Below are positions 30,172-39,521 of a stretch of DNA of 64,000 nucleotides, piece by piece (the stretch's first letter is position 1; each line of letters begins with the position of its first letter). The notes under the pieces were generated by a model. It had not been told where the DNA came from. It worked only from the letters and a program-made list of their open reading frames with translations, and did no database searches. The stretch covers positions 1 to 64,000 of the forward strand of contig JADJYC010000015.1 of the NCBI GenBank assembly GCA_016719925.1, in the 5' to 3' direction. The position numbers and the translations under genes are program-made. This DNA comes from Crocinitomicaceae bacterium. Its GTDB lineage: Bacteria > Bacteroidota > Bacteroidia > Flavobacteriales_D > Crocinitomicaceae.

Positions 30172-31223
30172 TTAAAGATTAACGATTGTTACCGTTAGTG
30201 TACCTTGAATTAAAGGATTTGTACCACTGACATTTCCGTCAGCTGTTCCCGCACCAGAATCTCTGTAACGTACATCAATGGTATGCGTACCAGCAGATAA
30301 TGTGTATGTTTTTGTCATTCCCCAATAGGAAAGCATTTGTCCAACTGCATCAGTATTCGATGCAATAATTTGTTGCTGCCCGCCTTGAGGTGATGCTGTT
30401 CCGTCAACGTGAATTCCAATATCAACTGCTGCAAAGCAACACCTGCTGCAGCACATTGAACACCACCATCGGTAGAAATAATTACTCTGCAATTGGCAGG
30501 AACAGAAATAGTTTGTATCAGTCCCGGAATCAAAGTATACGTTGTTGTTGAAATTAAAGCAATTGCTTGTGCAGTTCCGTATACACTTGTGCTCATTTGT
30601 CCTGTAGTAGGGTAGTAGTTTGAACAAACCCAACTGGTTCCGTTGTATAAAGCAATCTGATTATTTGCACATGTCAATCCTCCTAAAACATCGTTGTCAA
30701 CGTTATCAGAAAATCCCGCAGGAATACCAGTCAGTGTTGACCAATCAGGTGTTCCGCCGGAGTTATCATCGCCATCTGCAATATCAGCAGGTACATTGGA
30801 AATATCTGACCAGTCAATTGATTCTGCCACTTTTGCATCCAAAGCGTATGGAACAGAAAGTAATTGTGAACTTCCCATCAGCACATAAGCTGATCCACCT
30901 GCAGGATCCATTTTTACCTGAATAAAATAAATAGCGCCACCCCAGTCAATTGTACTGAACGTACCAAAGGTAACTGCACCACCACCAATATTTAAACTTG
31001 CCAGTCCGTGCTGATTGGTTGTAGCAACATGCGTTTCTGTATAAACCGGTGAACCACCTGAACTGTTTTGCAAAATGCTGATCTCAAAACTTACGGTTTG
31101 GTTATCCAATACATTACCGGAGTTGTCACGTGCAACTGCCTGATATTTGAACATGTTTGGTGCCTGAGCCGTAAGCATGTTTAATGCAAGTAATAAGATA
31201 AAAAAGAGTCCGGTTTTTTTCAT
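30172..31223 (-). CDS. Secreted beta-rich protein, one frameshift
   Basis: About 351 residues after restoring one T of a T-run (A's at 30433-30435). Signal peptide MKKTGLFFILLLALNMLTAQ. The start APNMFKYQAVARDNSGNVL and SVSFEISIL, TETHVATTNQHGLASLNIG is a pattern very common in secreted Bacteroidota proteins, often before tail-fibre-like repeats. The middle holds low-complexity D/S/G repeats (DWSDISNVPADIADGDDN). Repaired C-terminus ends GTLTVTIVNL without a T9SS sorting domain. Function unknown. Confidence 0.7.
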
Positions 31224-31253
31224 AGCATAAGAATTTGAGCGATCGTTTTCAGA

Positions 31254-31733
31254 TTAAGATTTTTGGATTTTAAATGTTTTCAGTTTTTCATTTTTTGAAT
31301 TGGAAATTTCCAGAAAGTAAATTCCGTTCGCAAAATTTTCAAGGTTTATTTTTTTTACGGATTCAGCCTGATAAATATCTGAGTAGATTATTTTTCCTGT
31401 CAGATCAAGAATTTTTACGTTCAGATTTTCAGAGCAGTTCTCAATCTCCAGATTCACTCAGGATTGAGTTGGGTTAGGATAGAGGCTGATAGCAATTTCC
31501 GGTGCAAAATCTTCTACCGATGCAAAGTTGGCAGTAGGTTGCTGAAAGCCTTGTGTCAGTTGATTATTGGTTCCGATGTACGTATCAGTTACCACCTCAC
31601 CAAGTGTCCAGCTCAGGTTAACTGATGATGTCGCAAAATAATCACCGGACGAAGCAACAACAGTAGGTGTAAGCGATTGTGCTTTAATCACAAAGCAACT
31701 GAAGAACAAAATGAACAATGCTGTTTTTTTCAT
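31254..31733 (-). CDS. Small T9SS-secreted protein with an in-frame TGA
   Basis: 159 residues from ATG at 31733, just after a -7 box. Signal peptide MKKTALFILFFSCFVIKAQ, ~60 residues beginning SLTPTVVASSGDYF, then a T9SS type A sorting domain (ISLYPNPTQS...ILDLTGKIIYSD...GIYFLEISN). A TGA at 31458-31460 interrupts the frame exactly after YPNPTQS; reading continues in the same frame with VNLEIENCSEN. TGG to TGA by one substitution is the simplest explanation. Other genes here use TGA as a normal stop, so recoding is unlikely. Confidence 0.7.
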
Positions 31734-31754
31734 GCGTAGTTTATAGAGTTGTTT

Positions 31755-31762
31755 CAAATATA
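31755..31762 (-). promoter_or_regulatory. -7 box (TATATTTG) of the small T9SS gene
   Basis: Perfect TAnnTTTG on the minus strand, 22 bases before the ATG at 31733. Confidence 0.55.
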
Positions 31763-31850
31763 GAGAAAAATCGTGAGGGTACATTAATACCTTTCATCAG
31801 AAAGAGATCATTCAAGTACTAACTGTTGATGGATTGTTTGTCTAATTTTT

Positions 31851-32331
31851 CTAGCGCGTCAACTCTTCAATGATTTTTCTATGTTTCGGAAATTGGGCAA
31901 CCAATTCATTTCTATGAGCCAAAACAAAGTCTTCAAAATCAAAACCGGGTGCAACAGTACAACCTACCAGTGAAAAACTATTTGGTTGTTCAACTCTTGA
32001 TGCGAACCAACATCCAGCAGGAACAATACCTTGTAGTTGTTCACCTTGTTCAGCGTTATTTCCAATTTTCATTATTTCTAATTCACCTTTAGAATCAATG
32101 ATATAAACGGATAAAGCAGCGCCATCATAAAAGTGCCACATTTCATCTGATTCAATTTTGTGAAATGCAGAAAAATTTTCTTGTGATTAAGAAAAATATT
32201 CCGGTTGATGCTGAACGTTTTTTACCATTCCGATTGATAACGATTTCAGTTGAACGATACGTTTCTTTGAAGTAACCTCCTTCGGGGTGAGGAAGTAAAT
32301 GGAGATTTTTAATCCAATAATCTTGATTCAT
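31851..32331 (-). CDS. Cupin-superfamily DUF985 protein, one frameshift
   Basis: About 160 residues from ATG at 32331. Family marks: LHLLPHPEGGYFKETYRS at the start, IESDEMWHFYDGAALSVY and VPAGCWFASR, and VAPGFDFEDFVLA near the end. The metal-binding His/Glu set of the cupin fold is visible (EGGYF, WHFYDG). A frame break lies near 32180 (FLIT / ENFSAFHK). DUF985 proteins are cytoplasmic beta-barrels of unsettled function; sugar-epimerase-like binding has been proposed. The G-rich element A begins 22 bases upstream of the start. Confidence 0.85.
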
Positions 32332-32352
32332 GAAATAAAGATAAGACATTGT

Positions 32353-32460
32353 GGTTTACCTCTCCATCGGCCCCCACCAAAGAGGGGGATGGATAGTTCC
32401 CTCTCTGATGGAAGGAGGCAAAGTTTCCCCCTCCCTGAGGGGGATTAAGGGGGAGGAAAA
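32353..32460. repeat. G-rich palindromic element, copy A
   Basis: About 108 bases of unusually G/C-rich DNA. Right end: hairpin TCCCCCTC-CCT-GAGGGGGA (32426-32444) followed by ATTAAGGGGGAGGAAAAATTC. The left end is a degenerate palindrome (CCCCCACCAAAGAGGGGG). It occupies the gap between the cupin gene and the T9SS gene, ending 14 bases from the latter's stop. Confidence 0.8.
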
Positions 32461-32474
32461 ATTCAAATACCCAT

Positions 32475-33916
32475 TCATTCCACAATCAACTTCTGCTGAA
32501 ACTGATTATTATCCTTATCAATTGCTTTGATTAAATAAACTCCTTTATTCAATTCACTGATTGATATTACTGGATCAGGATTTTCGAATATGTAAATCAA
32601 TTTACCCGAAAGAGAATAGATTGAAAACAAAGAAAGGTTTTCAGGAATTGTTATTTGATCTAAAGCCGGGTTTGGGTAAATTCGGAAAATTTCGTCTGTC
32701 GACTCTTGAAGTGGGAAAATTGAAAATGTTTCCAAGTATCTCCATCACTTATCCATGCTTTTAATTCATCTGTACGCAGTTCCTCAAAGGAATAAAGTTC
32801 TAAATATGTTCTGCCTAAACCTTCTTTGAATTCAAGTTTGACTTCATAACTTGGAGATGCATCAATAAAATAAAGACTATCTGAAGAACTACTCATAGTT
32901 TGTATGAATTTAATATATCCGTTATCATATCGATGGGAAATGAAATTTCTGCAGTTAGATGTGTCAATATAATATGGCGAACCTACAAGAAAGGAATTAT
33001 ATTGAAAAAGATAAAATGGTTCTAAATTATTATCATTTTCATTCCAAATATTGGTAATTCCTGAAAATTGATTTTCAAAATACGCCCTGCTACTATCCAA
33101 ATAATAATTTGGGCTACCATTGCCTGTGTATTCTTCATAAACACCTGAGTTAACGCATCCAAAATAAAATTTGTGGGTTTGAAAAAAATCATAGCTTGGA
33201 TAGGTTTGTGATGTTAAGTTTGTCATAACGGTATGTTTCGACAGTGATCAGGTTCCCGAGATAAGAATAATAATAATGTGAGTAAAAAAAGCGTCTCTAT
33301 TTGAAAATCATAATCGCTGTTTGGCAAATATTCCCAAGAATTCTGCCCTCAGATACAACATAAAAAAGATTTTCCCGCATTTTCAAAATCCGGATAACGA
33401 ATCACACCATGATTTTTAGAAATAAGAATAGTATCAAGGGTAGAAAGTTCAATGACTTTGAAAGAGTCAATCTGACCTAGAATAGTAGTCTCATATTTAT
33501 CTACAACAGTGGCATTAATACCTAATGTTGAATTGAATAGCCAACTATCAGAAATTTCAGCGGTATGTTTAATAGAGCCATCTTGAAAGATAAATTCTTT
33601 GGTTGCATTGGAATACAATGGGGATAACCCAAAAATTTCTGGTTAATAAGCGTGATAAAGAACGCCTCCAACCGCGTTAGGTGGTATAACTGTGCAAGTA
33701 TCACAAATTTTTATGGTTGTATGAATGAAGTATAAGGTATCACTTCCACTAATCTGGGTGCTGTCTACATCAATGGTATTGGTGATGTAAAGTGAATCGA
33801 CGTGTTTGTAGAAAAATGTTTTTTCAGCATCAATTAGATTCCAGTTTTGCGAAAAGGAATTCCAGATCAAAATGTTAAGACGGCAAAACTCAACCATAGT
33901 ACGTAAATATTTGGGC
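32475..33916 (-). CDS. T9SS-secreted protein, multiple frameshifts, 5' end at a repeat
   Basis: Pieces in three frames form one protein of about 480 residues. Order: hydrophobic signal (VLWLSFAVLTF / LIWNSFSQ) then NWNLIDAEKTFFYKH, ITNTIDVDS, GVLYHAY, YSNATKEFIFQDGS, ISKNHGVIRYPDFENAGKSF, GCVNSGVYEEYTGNG, and a T9SS sorting tail (FRIYPNPALDQIT...LNKGVYLIKAID). Breaks lie near 33865, 33640, 33345, 33230 and 32735. NHGVIRYPDFEN is typical of a widespread family of secreted Bacteroidota proteins of unknown role. No ATG is visible at the 5' end, which runs into element B at ~33920; TTG at ~33917 is the only near start. Insertion of the element may have removed the native start. Confidence 0.65.
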
Positions 33917-33919
33917 AAG

Positions 33920-34002
33920 TTACCTCCCCTCGGTCCCCGAGGGGAGGGGCCTCTGTGGGCGGGAGGGGGTTCCCCCTCCCGAGGGATTAAGGGGGAGGAA
34001 AA
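33920..34002. repeat. G-rich palindromic element, copy B
   Basis: Two strong palindromes: CCTCCCCTCGG-TCC-CCGAGGGGAGG (33923-33947, 11-base arms) and GGGAGGGGG-TT-CCCCCTCCC (33961-33980). The right end GGGATTAAGGGGGAGGAAAA matches copies A and C. It ends 3 bases from the stop of the DUF559 gene. Positions 33941-33969 fit a G-quadruplex pattern. Confidence 0.85.
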
Positions 34003-34004
34003 CA

Positions 34005-34382
34005 CTACCGATTCTTCAAAACAAAAACTGCATGAATAATCCGCTCATGCACATCCTGAAACTGATGTATGACTTCTCCTTCTTCAAAACGCAGAAAAAT
34101 ATAACCAAGTGATTCTAATTTTTGCTGACGGTAATAATCATATTCAGATTTGGCAAAATGAGAACTTCCGTCTATTTCAATAATCAGTTTTATTTCTGCT
34201 GAAAAAAAATCAACAATGAAATTATCAATCGGGCGTTGACGTTTAAATTTTGTTCCGGATCTTCCCCTGGAAAGTAATGCTTTCCACAAATATTTTTCTG
34301 CACGGGAGACAGATTCGTATCTGTGTTCTCTTGCATATTCGCGCAGTTTCGGATTGTAATAATTGAATCGGGTTGATGACAT
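34005..34382 (-). CDS. DUF559 (Vsr/PD-(D/E)XK-like) endonuclease-domain protein
   Basis: 125 residues, intact. N-terminal RAEKYLWKALLSRGRSGTKF, then RQRPIDNFIVDFFSAEIK, LIIEIDGSSHF and LGYIFLRFEEGEVI. The VDF...IEIDG..H core is the DUF559 signature and a PD-(D/E)XK-like nuclease fold related to the very-short-patch repair nuclease. It is bracketed by G-rich elements B (3 bases after its stop) and C (~22 bases before its start). Other DUF559 genes are often solitary. Function here inferred: DNA cleavage for element movement, or a stray nuclease. Confidence 0.85.
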   Translation of the reverse strand: MSSTRFNYYNPKLREYAREHRYESVSRAEKYLWKALLSRGRSGTKFKRQRPIDNFIVDFFSAEIKLIIEIDGSSHFAKSEYDYYRQQKLESLGYIFLRFEEGEVIHQFQDVHERIIHAVFVLKNR

Positions 34383-34403
34383 AATAAAATAACTACGATT
34401 TAA

Positions 34404-34526
34404 AATTTTCCTCCCCCTCAGTCCCCCTCAAAGAGGGGGAAGCAATGTGAAGTTTCGTGGTTTTTTTATTCTTGTCGTTTTGTGTTTTCGCCCCTCCCTG
34501 AAGGGAGATTAAGGGGGAGGAAAAAT
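34404..34526. repeat. G-rich palindromic element, copy C, with terminal inverted repeats
   Basis: Perfect 12-base terminal inverted repeats: TTTTCCTCCCCC at 34406-34417 and GGGGGAGGAAAA at 34513-34524. Inner hairpins TCCCCCTC-AAA-GAGGGGGA (34422-34440) and CTCCCT-GA-AGGGAG (34494-34507). Between them is a ~50-base A/T-rich core. The right end lies 2-5 bases from the stop of pruA. Confidence 0.85.
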
Positions 34527-34528
34527 TC

Positions 34529-36151
34529 CTACCCCAAAAACGGATACCGGTAATCCACCGGAGAAACAAACGTCTCTTTTATTGTTCTTGCAGAAACCCA
34601 GCGAATCAAATTCAAATAAGAACCTGCTTTATCATTTGTACCTGATGCACGGGCGCCACCAAATGGTTGCTGCCCCACAACTGCACCTGTTGGTTTATCG
34701 TTGATGTAAAAATTACCGGCTGAATTTTCCAATTTTTTGCTGGCAAAATCAATGGCATATCTGTCTTGCGAATAAACTGCACCGGTTAATGCGTATTCAG
34801 ATGTTTTGTCAAGCAATTCAAGTGCCTGTTCAAATTCATTTTCAGGATAAACATAAATTGTCATAACCGGTCCAAAAATTTCTTCACACATGGTTCTGAA
34901 ATTTGGATTTGTGGTAACGATAACCGTTGGTTCAATGAAATACCCTTTTGATTTATCGTAATTTCCACCGGCTACAATTTTTGCATCGTCGCGTTTTTTA
35001 GCGTAGTCAATAAATTCAGCAATCTTATCAAATGCTTTTTCAGAAATTACTGCGTTGATGAAATTTCCAAAATCTTCCGGTGATCCCATTTTAAATGATT
35101 TCAAATCGGTAACAACCCCGTCAATTACTTCCTGTGCAATGTTTGAAGGAAGATAGGCGCGAAGCCGCTGAACATTTTTGCCCCTGGAATTCAAATGCAC
35201 CTCTTGAAATTGCAGTTGCAACTTGAGCAGCGTGTGATGATTTATGAGCAATGATAAAATCTTTACCTCCTGTTTCACCAACAATTCGCGGATACGATTT
35301 ATAGATATCAATATTTTTTCCAATTTCTTTCCAGATATTTTTGAATACCCCGGTTGAACCTGTAAAATGAATTCCTGCAAAATCTGGATGTTTTAAAATA
35401 ACTCCTGCAGTCTGACCATCACCGTCACCATGTTTACAACACCATCCGGTAAACCGGCTTCTTTGAAAATTTCCATGATGATTTGCGCAGAATAAATTTG
35501 TGTTTCTGCCGGTTTCCACACCACAACATTTCCCATCAATGCAGGAGCAGCACTTAGATTTGCAGCAATGGAAGTAAAGTTAAACGGTGTCAAAGCAAAC
35601 ACAAATCCTTCCAAAGGACGATACTCCAAACGATTCCACATTCCTGCGTTTGATCCCGGCTGATCATGATAAATCTGCTGTGCGTAAGCCACATTGAATT
35701 TGAAAAAATCTATTAACTCACATGCAGCATCAATTTCTGCCTGCATGGAATTTTTTGACTGACACAGCATGGTAGCTGCATTCATTTTATCTCTGTAAGG
35801 ACCGGCTAATAAATCTGCAGCCTTCAGAAATACCGCTGCACGATGTTCCCAGGGTAAATCCGCCCATTTTTGTCTTGCCGCCAGAGCAGCGTTGATCGCT
35901 TCTGTAACATGTTTTGCTTCACCGTGATTATAAAATCCAAGAACTTTTTTGTGATCATGCGGTGGTGCCATTTTACGCTTGTCATTGGTGCGCACTTCTT
36001 TTCCACCGATATACATTGGAACATCAATGGGTTCCTGATTGTACATCTCTTTGTATTTAGCAAGAAGACTCGATTTTTCTGGTGAATTGGGTGCATACCC
36101 TTTTACCGGTTCATTGGATGGAACAGGAACTTTATAAATTGCGTTTGGCAT
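34529..36151 (-). CDS. pruA: 1-pyrroline-5-carboxylate dehydrogenase, two frameshifts
   Basis: About 542 residues after restoring single bases near 35428 (NMVTG/DGQT) and 35165 (SAASR/AYLPSN). Aldehyde dehydrogenase fold: NAD-binding HFTGSTGVF, catalytic Glu in VGETGGKDF, catalytic Cys in QGQKCSA, and the C-terminal QQPFGGARASGTNDK. The start AIYKVPVPSNEPVKGYAP is that of the P5CDH family (EC 1.2.1.88), which oxidises glutamate semialdehyde to glutamate in proline breakdown. No proline dehydrogenase is adjacent. A TAATTTTG -7 box lies 24 bases upstream. Confidence 0.93.
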
Positions 36152-36174
36152 AGAATTGACTTTTGATTCTACAC

Positions 36175-36182
36175 CAAAATTA
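36175..36182 (-). promoter_or_regulatory. -7 box (TAATTTTG) of pruA
   Basis: Perfect TAnnTTTG on the minus strand, 24 bases before the ATG at 36151. A consensus -33 is not obvious. Confidence 0.5.
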
Positions 36183-36223
36183 ACAAAAAAACAGTAGGGG
36201 AAAGGTGACTTTGGATACCGGAA

Positions 36224-36610
36224 TTAATTCATCTTCAGTTTAGCCACCAGTTCAAATCTTGGAACTTCAACTTTGAAAAGTTGTTTTGTATCAGTACGTT
36301 CAAATATGTAATGTCCTTTCATATAGCCGATTTCTGAATGCAGATCACAACCTGAAACGTAAACATGTTTCTGACCTGAAGCAAGAATTGGCTGCTCACC
36401 AACTACACCTTCACCCTGAACTTCACGTGCAGGATTGAGAGAATCAAATATGTGCCAGTATCTTGATTTTAATTGAACATCAAACGTGTTTTTGTTTTCA
36501 ATAACAATTCTGTAATTGAAAAAGAATAAACCATTTTCAACATTCGAAAGATCTTTTCTGTAAAGAGTCTCTACGCTTATTTTTACACCGGATGTTAATG
36601 CTGTAGTCAT
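36224..36610 (-). CDS. apaG: ApaG protein
   Basis: 128-residue single-domain protein of the ApaG family (fibronectin III-like fold): VKISVETLYRKDLS, NYRIVIENKNTFDVQLKSRYW, VVGEQPILASGQKHVYVSGC, MKGHYIFER. Linked in other bacteria to Co/Mg handling and diadenosine tetraphosphate levels; exact role not settled. The -7 box lies only 6 bases before the ATG, so the transcript is probably leaderless. Confidence 0.92.
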   Translation of the reverse strand: MTTALTSGVKISVETLYRKDLSNVENGLFFFNYRIVIENKNTFDVQLKSRYWHIFDSLNPAREVQGEGVVGEQPILASGQKHVYVSGCDLHSEIGYMKGHYIFERTDTKQLFKVEVPRFELVAKLKMN

Positions 36611-36615
36611 CGTTG

Positions 36616-36623
36616 CAAATTTA
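36616..36623 (-). promoter_or_regulatory. -7 box (TAAATTTG) of apaG
   Basis: Perfect TAnnTTTG on the minus strand. The expected transcription start falls at or next to the apaG ATG (36610). Confidence 0.5.
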
Positions 36624-36797
36624 ATGAAAGGATTTAATCAGGTCGCCCGGTTTATAATCCTTCTTATTCAATAACGCATGAGATTGAATTTTAGTTGGTG
36701 AGTAACCGTGTTAAATTTTATTAACATGCTGCGCATTCAGTGTACAAACCTAATGCAATGAGTTGATGATTAGAAATTTAAATAGATGTGCAATGAA

Positions 36798-38108
36798 TTA
36801 TTTCACAATCTTTCCAACCAGGTCATAGTGGTCAGCAGACTCAATTTTTACTTTTTTGAACTGACCAATTAAAGATTTATCAGCACCCTGAATAATCACT
36901 TCATTATCTACTTCTGGTGAATCAAACTCTGTGCGTCCCAATGTATAGTCGCCTTCTGTTTTGTCAAAAAGTACTTTAAAAGTTTTTCCTACTTTCTTCT
37001 GATTGAGTTCGTATGAAATACCTGATTGTAATTCCATGATTGCATCCGCACGTTCTTGTTTTACTTTTTGAGGTACATCATCTTTTAATGCATACGCAGA
37101 TGTATTTTCTTCATGTGAATAAGTGAAAATTCCCAACCGTTCAAATCTGGATCTTTCAACCCATTCATACATTTCCTGAAAATCTTTTTCTGTTTCACCC
37201 GGGAATCCTGAAATCAATGTTGTACGGATACCTATTTCCGGTAATTTTTCTCTGATTGAATTTACAAGAGCTTCTGTTTTCTCTCTGGTAGTTCCGCGTT
37301 TCATGGCGGTCAGAATTTTTGTTGAACCGTGCTGCAATGGCATATCCAGATAATTGCAGACGTTGCTTCTGTTTTTCATCACGTCCAGAACATCCATCGG
37401 AAATCCAGTTGGAAAAGCATAATGCAGACGAATCCATTCAATTCCTTTAATGTCTGAAAGTTTATCAACCAGCTCTGCCAGATTTCTTTTTTTGTAGATA
37501 TCCAAACCGTAATAAGTCAAATCCTGCGCAATTAAAATCAGTTCTTTTACGCCTTGATTTGCCAATGAATTTGCATTTGAGATGAGTTGTTCCATTGGAG
37601 TAGAGACATGCTTACCTCTCATCAGTGGAATTGCACAAAAAGAACAAGGCCGGTCACATCCTTCTGCAATTTTAAAATAAGCATAGTGTGATGGTGTTGT
37701 AAGAAGTCTTTCTCCAACTAATTCTTTTTTATAATCTGCCTTTAATGTTTTTAATAATCTGGGCAGATCTCTTGTTCCAAAATAACCGTCTACTTCCGGT
37801 ATTTCTTTTTCAAGATCTGTTTTATACCGCTCACTCAAACAACCTGTGACATAGACTTTATTCACCAACCCCTGCTGCTTTGCTTCGGCGTAACGGATAA
37901 TGGTATCAATGGATTCCTGCTTTGCGTTTTCAATAAATCCGCAGGTATTGATAATTACAATTTCTGAATCATCGTGTTTCGATTCATGCTCAACAGTGAA
38001 CTTATTCGCTTTTAATTGCGCCATCATCACTTCAGAGTCGAAAATATTTTTCGAACATCCGAGCGTAACCACATTGACTTTATTTTTTTTAAGCGTTTTT
38101 GTTTTCAC
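36798..38108 (-). CDS. rimO: Ribosomal protein S12 methylthiotransferase RimO
   Basis: 436 residues, intact. N-terminal UPF0004 domain (VVTLGCSKNIFDSE, INTCGFIENAKQES, VTGCLSERY, three Cys), radical-SAM domain with EGCDRPCSFCAIP (CxxxCxxC cluster) and a C-terminal TRAM domain (RTEFDSPEVDNEVI...GQFKKVKI). The two Fe-S clusters methylthiolate Asp of ribosomal protein S12. ftsY follows upstream 24 bases away on the same strand, likely one unit. Confidence 0.96.
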   Translation of the reverse strand: MKTKTLKKNKVNVVTLGCSKNIFDSEVMMAQLKANKFTVEHESKHDDSEIVIINTCGFIENAKQESIDTIIRYAEAKQQGLVNKVYVTGCLSERYKTDLEKEIPEVDGYFGTRDLPRLLKTLKADYKKELVGERLLTTPSHYAYFKIAEGCDRPCSFCAIPLMRGKHVSTPMEQLISNANSLANQGVKELILIAQDLTYYGLDIYKKRNLAELVDKLSDIKGIEWIRLHYAFPTGFPMDVLDVMKNRSNVCNYLDMPLQHGSTKILTAMKRGTTREKTEALVNSIREKLPEIGIRTTLISGFPGETEKDFQEMYEWVERSRFERLGIFTYSHEENTSAYALKDDVPQKVKQERADAIMELQSGISYELNQKKVGKTFKVLFDKTEGDYTLGRTEFDSPEVDNEVIIQGADKSLIGQFKKVKIESADHYDLVGKIVK

Positions 38109-38132
38109 GTTGAATCTGTTTTTTTCTGAAGA

Positions 38133-39085
38133 TTAATTAAAAAGTGAATCGACAAATTCTGTTTTATTGAATACCTGGAGATCTTCAATTCCTTCACCCA
38201 CTCCAATATATTTTACCGGAATTTTCATCTGATCAGAAATTCCGATTACAACACCTCCTTTTGCAGTACCGTCTAATTTGGTAACAGCAAGTGCATTAAT
38301 TTCTGTTGCCAGTGAAAATTGTTTTGCCTGTTCGTATGCATTTTGTCCGGTTGAACCATCAAGCACCAGCAGAATTTCATGCGGTGCACCCGGAATTACT
38401 TTGGACATTACTTTTTTGATCTTGGAAAGTTCATTCATCAGGTTCACTTTGTTGTGTAATCTGCCTGCTGTGTCAATTATCACCACATCCATGCCTTGTG
38501 ATTTACCGGATTGCACCGTGTCAAACGCCACTGCAGCAGGATCAGCACCCATACCTTGTTGAACAATTGGTACTCCAACGCGTTGTGACCAGATGATCAA
38601 CTGATCAACTGCCGCAGCCCTGAACGTATCAGCTGCGCCAAGCATTACTTTTTTTCCTGATTTCTTTAACTGATTGGAAAGCTTTCCGATTGTTGTTGTT
38701 TTTCCTACACCATTCACTCCAACAACCATAATAACATATGGTTGTTCAGCAGTGTCAGGAATTTTAAATTCAACTTCATCACTGTTATTGTTTTCAGCAA
38801 GCAGCTGAACAATCTCATCTCTCAGAATGGCATTGAGTTCAGATGTTGAAACAAATTTGTCTTTGGCAACGCGTGTCTCAATTCTTTTGATAATTTTTAA
38901 AGTGGTTTCTACACCTACGTCAGAAGTGATCAGTATCTCTTCCAGTTCATCCAAAACTTCATCATTGATTGTAGATTTACCTAAAACCGAATGTGTGAGT
39001 TTAGAAAGAAATGACTGTTTGGTCTTTTCCAGACCTTTGTCAAGACTTTGTTTTTTTCTTTGGAAAAGAGATTGAAAATACCCAT
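38133..39085 (-). CDS. ftsY: Signal recognition particle receptor FtsY, one frameshift at start
   Basis: About 318 residues. SRP-type GTPase: GVNGVGKTTTIGKL (G1), DTFRAAAVDQL, DTAGRLHNK (G3), TKLDGTAKGG (G4) and the NG-domain helical bundle. The true start is ATG at 39085 (MGIFNLFSKEKK), which reaches the main frame only if one A is added at the A-run near 39054-39060; the alternative frame starting MLEGAFLIF is spurious. It receives ribosome-SRP complexes at the membrane. It lacks the long acidic A-domain of E. coli FtsY. Confidence 0.95.
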
Positions 39086-39095
39086 ATATGAAAAT

Positions 39096-39127
39096 TAAAA
39101 AAGCTCCTTCCAGCAAAGGAAGAAGCT
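39096..39127 (-). terminator. Terminator between DUF4295 and ftsY
   Basis: Stem AGCTCCTTCC / GGAAGAAGCT (one mismatch) with a 6-base loop and a T-run on the minus strand, ending the rpmB-rpmG-DUF4295 transcript. ftsY starts 11 bases later. Confidence 0.8.
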
Positions 39128-39152
39128 ATTCATAATGTTTTCAGAACCGAGA

Positions 39153-39308
39153 TTAGTTTTTAGCAAACCACTCAGAAACTTTATCGTTGTGTACAACTTC
39201 TTCTTTAAAGCTGTATGCACCGGTTTTAGGATTCTTAACCATTTTCACACATTTAGTGTGCTCTTTTCCTCCTCCGGTTTGTAATGACGCAACTACTTTC
39301 TTAGCCAT
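39153..39308 (-). CDS. DUF4295 ribosome-associated small protein
   Basis: 51 residues, MAKKVVASLQTGGGKEHTKC at the start, ending KVSEWFAKN. It was found by reading the gap directly, being short. DUF4295 is a Bacteroidota-specific family always encoded with rpmB and rpmG. Lys-rich and probably ribosome-bound. It ends just before the terminator at 39096-39127. Confidence 0.85.
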   Translation of the reverse strand: MAKKVVASLQTGGGKEHTKCVKMVKNPKTGAYSFKEEVVHNDKVSEWFAKN

Positions 39309-39316
39309 GACTCAAA

Positions 39317-39502
39317 TTATTTAATCTCTTTATGAACTGTATATTTTTTCAATACCGCATTGTATTTTTTCAATTCAATACGATCAGGGGTATTCTTACG
39401 GTTTTTAGTGGTGATATAACGGGATGTTCCCGGCTGACCACTTGCTTTGTGCTCTGTACACTCCAGAATAACCTGAATTCTGTTTCCTTTTGACTTTGCC
39501 AT
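39317..39502 (-). CDS. rpmG: 50S ribosomal protein L33
   Basis: 61 residues: MAKSKGNRIQVILECTEHKA, RYITTKNRKNTPDRIELKKY. The Lys/Arg-rich beta-hairpin family is clear; only one Cys remains, so this is the Zn-lacking form. It lies 8 bases upstream of DUF4295 in the same operon. Confidence 0.96.
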   Translation of the reverse strand: MAKSKGNRIQVILECTEHKASGQPGTSRYITTKNRKNTPDRIELKKYNAVLKKYTVHKEIK

Positions 39503-39521
39503 TGTTTCTTAATTTATCGGA

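Noticed and set aside
31254..31457. Considering TGA read as selenocysteine or Trp in the T9SS gene
   Set aside because: No SECIS-like structure was looked for in detail, but TGA ends several intact genes here and Bacteroidota use the standard code; a substitution is simpler.
32353..32460. Element A as a classical transcription terminator
   Set aside because: The stem is strong but not followed by a T-run on the minus strand; G/C-rich palindromes with shared ends fit a repeat element better.
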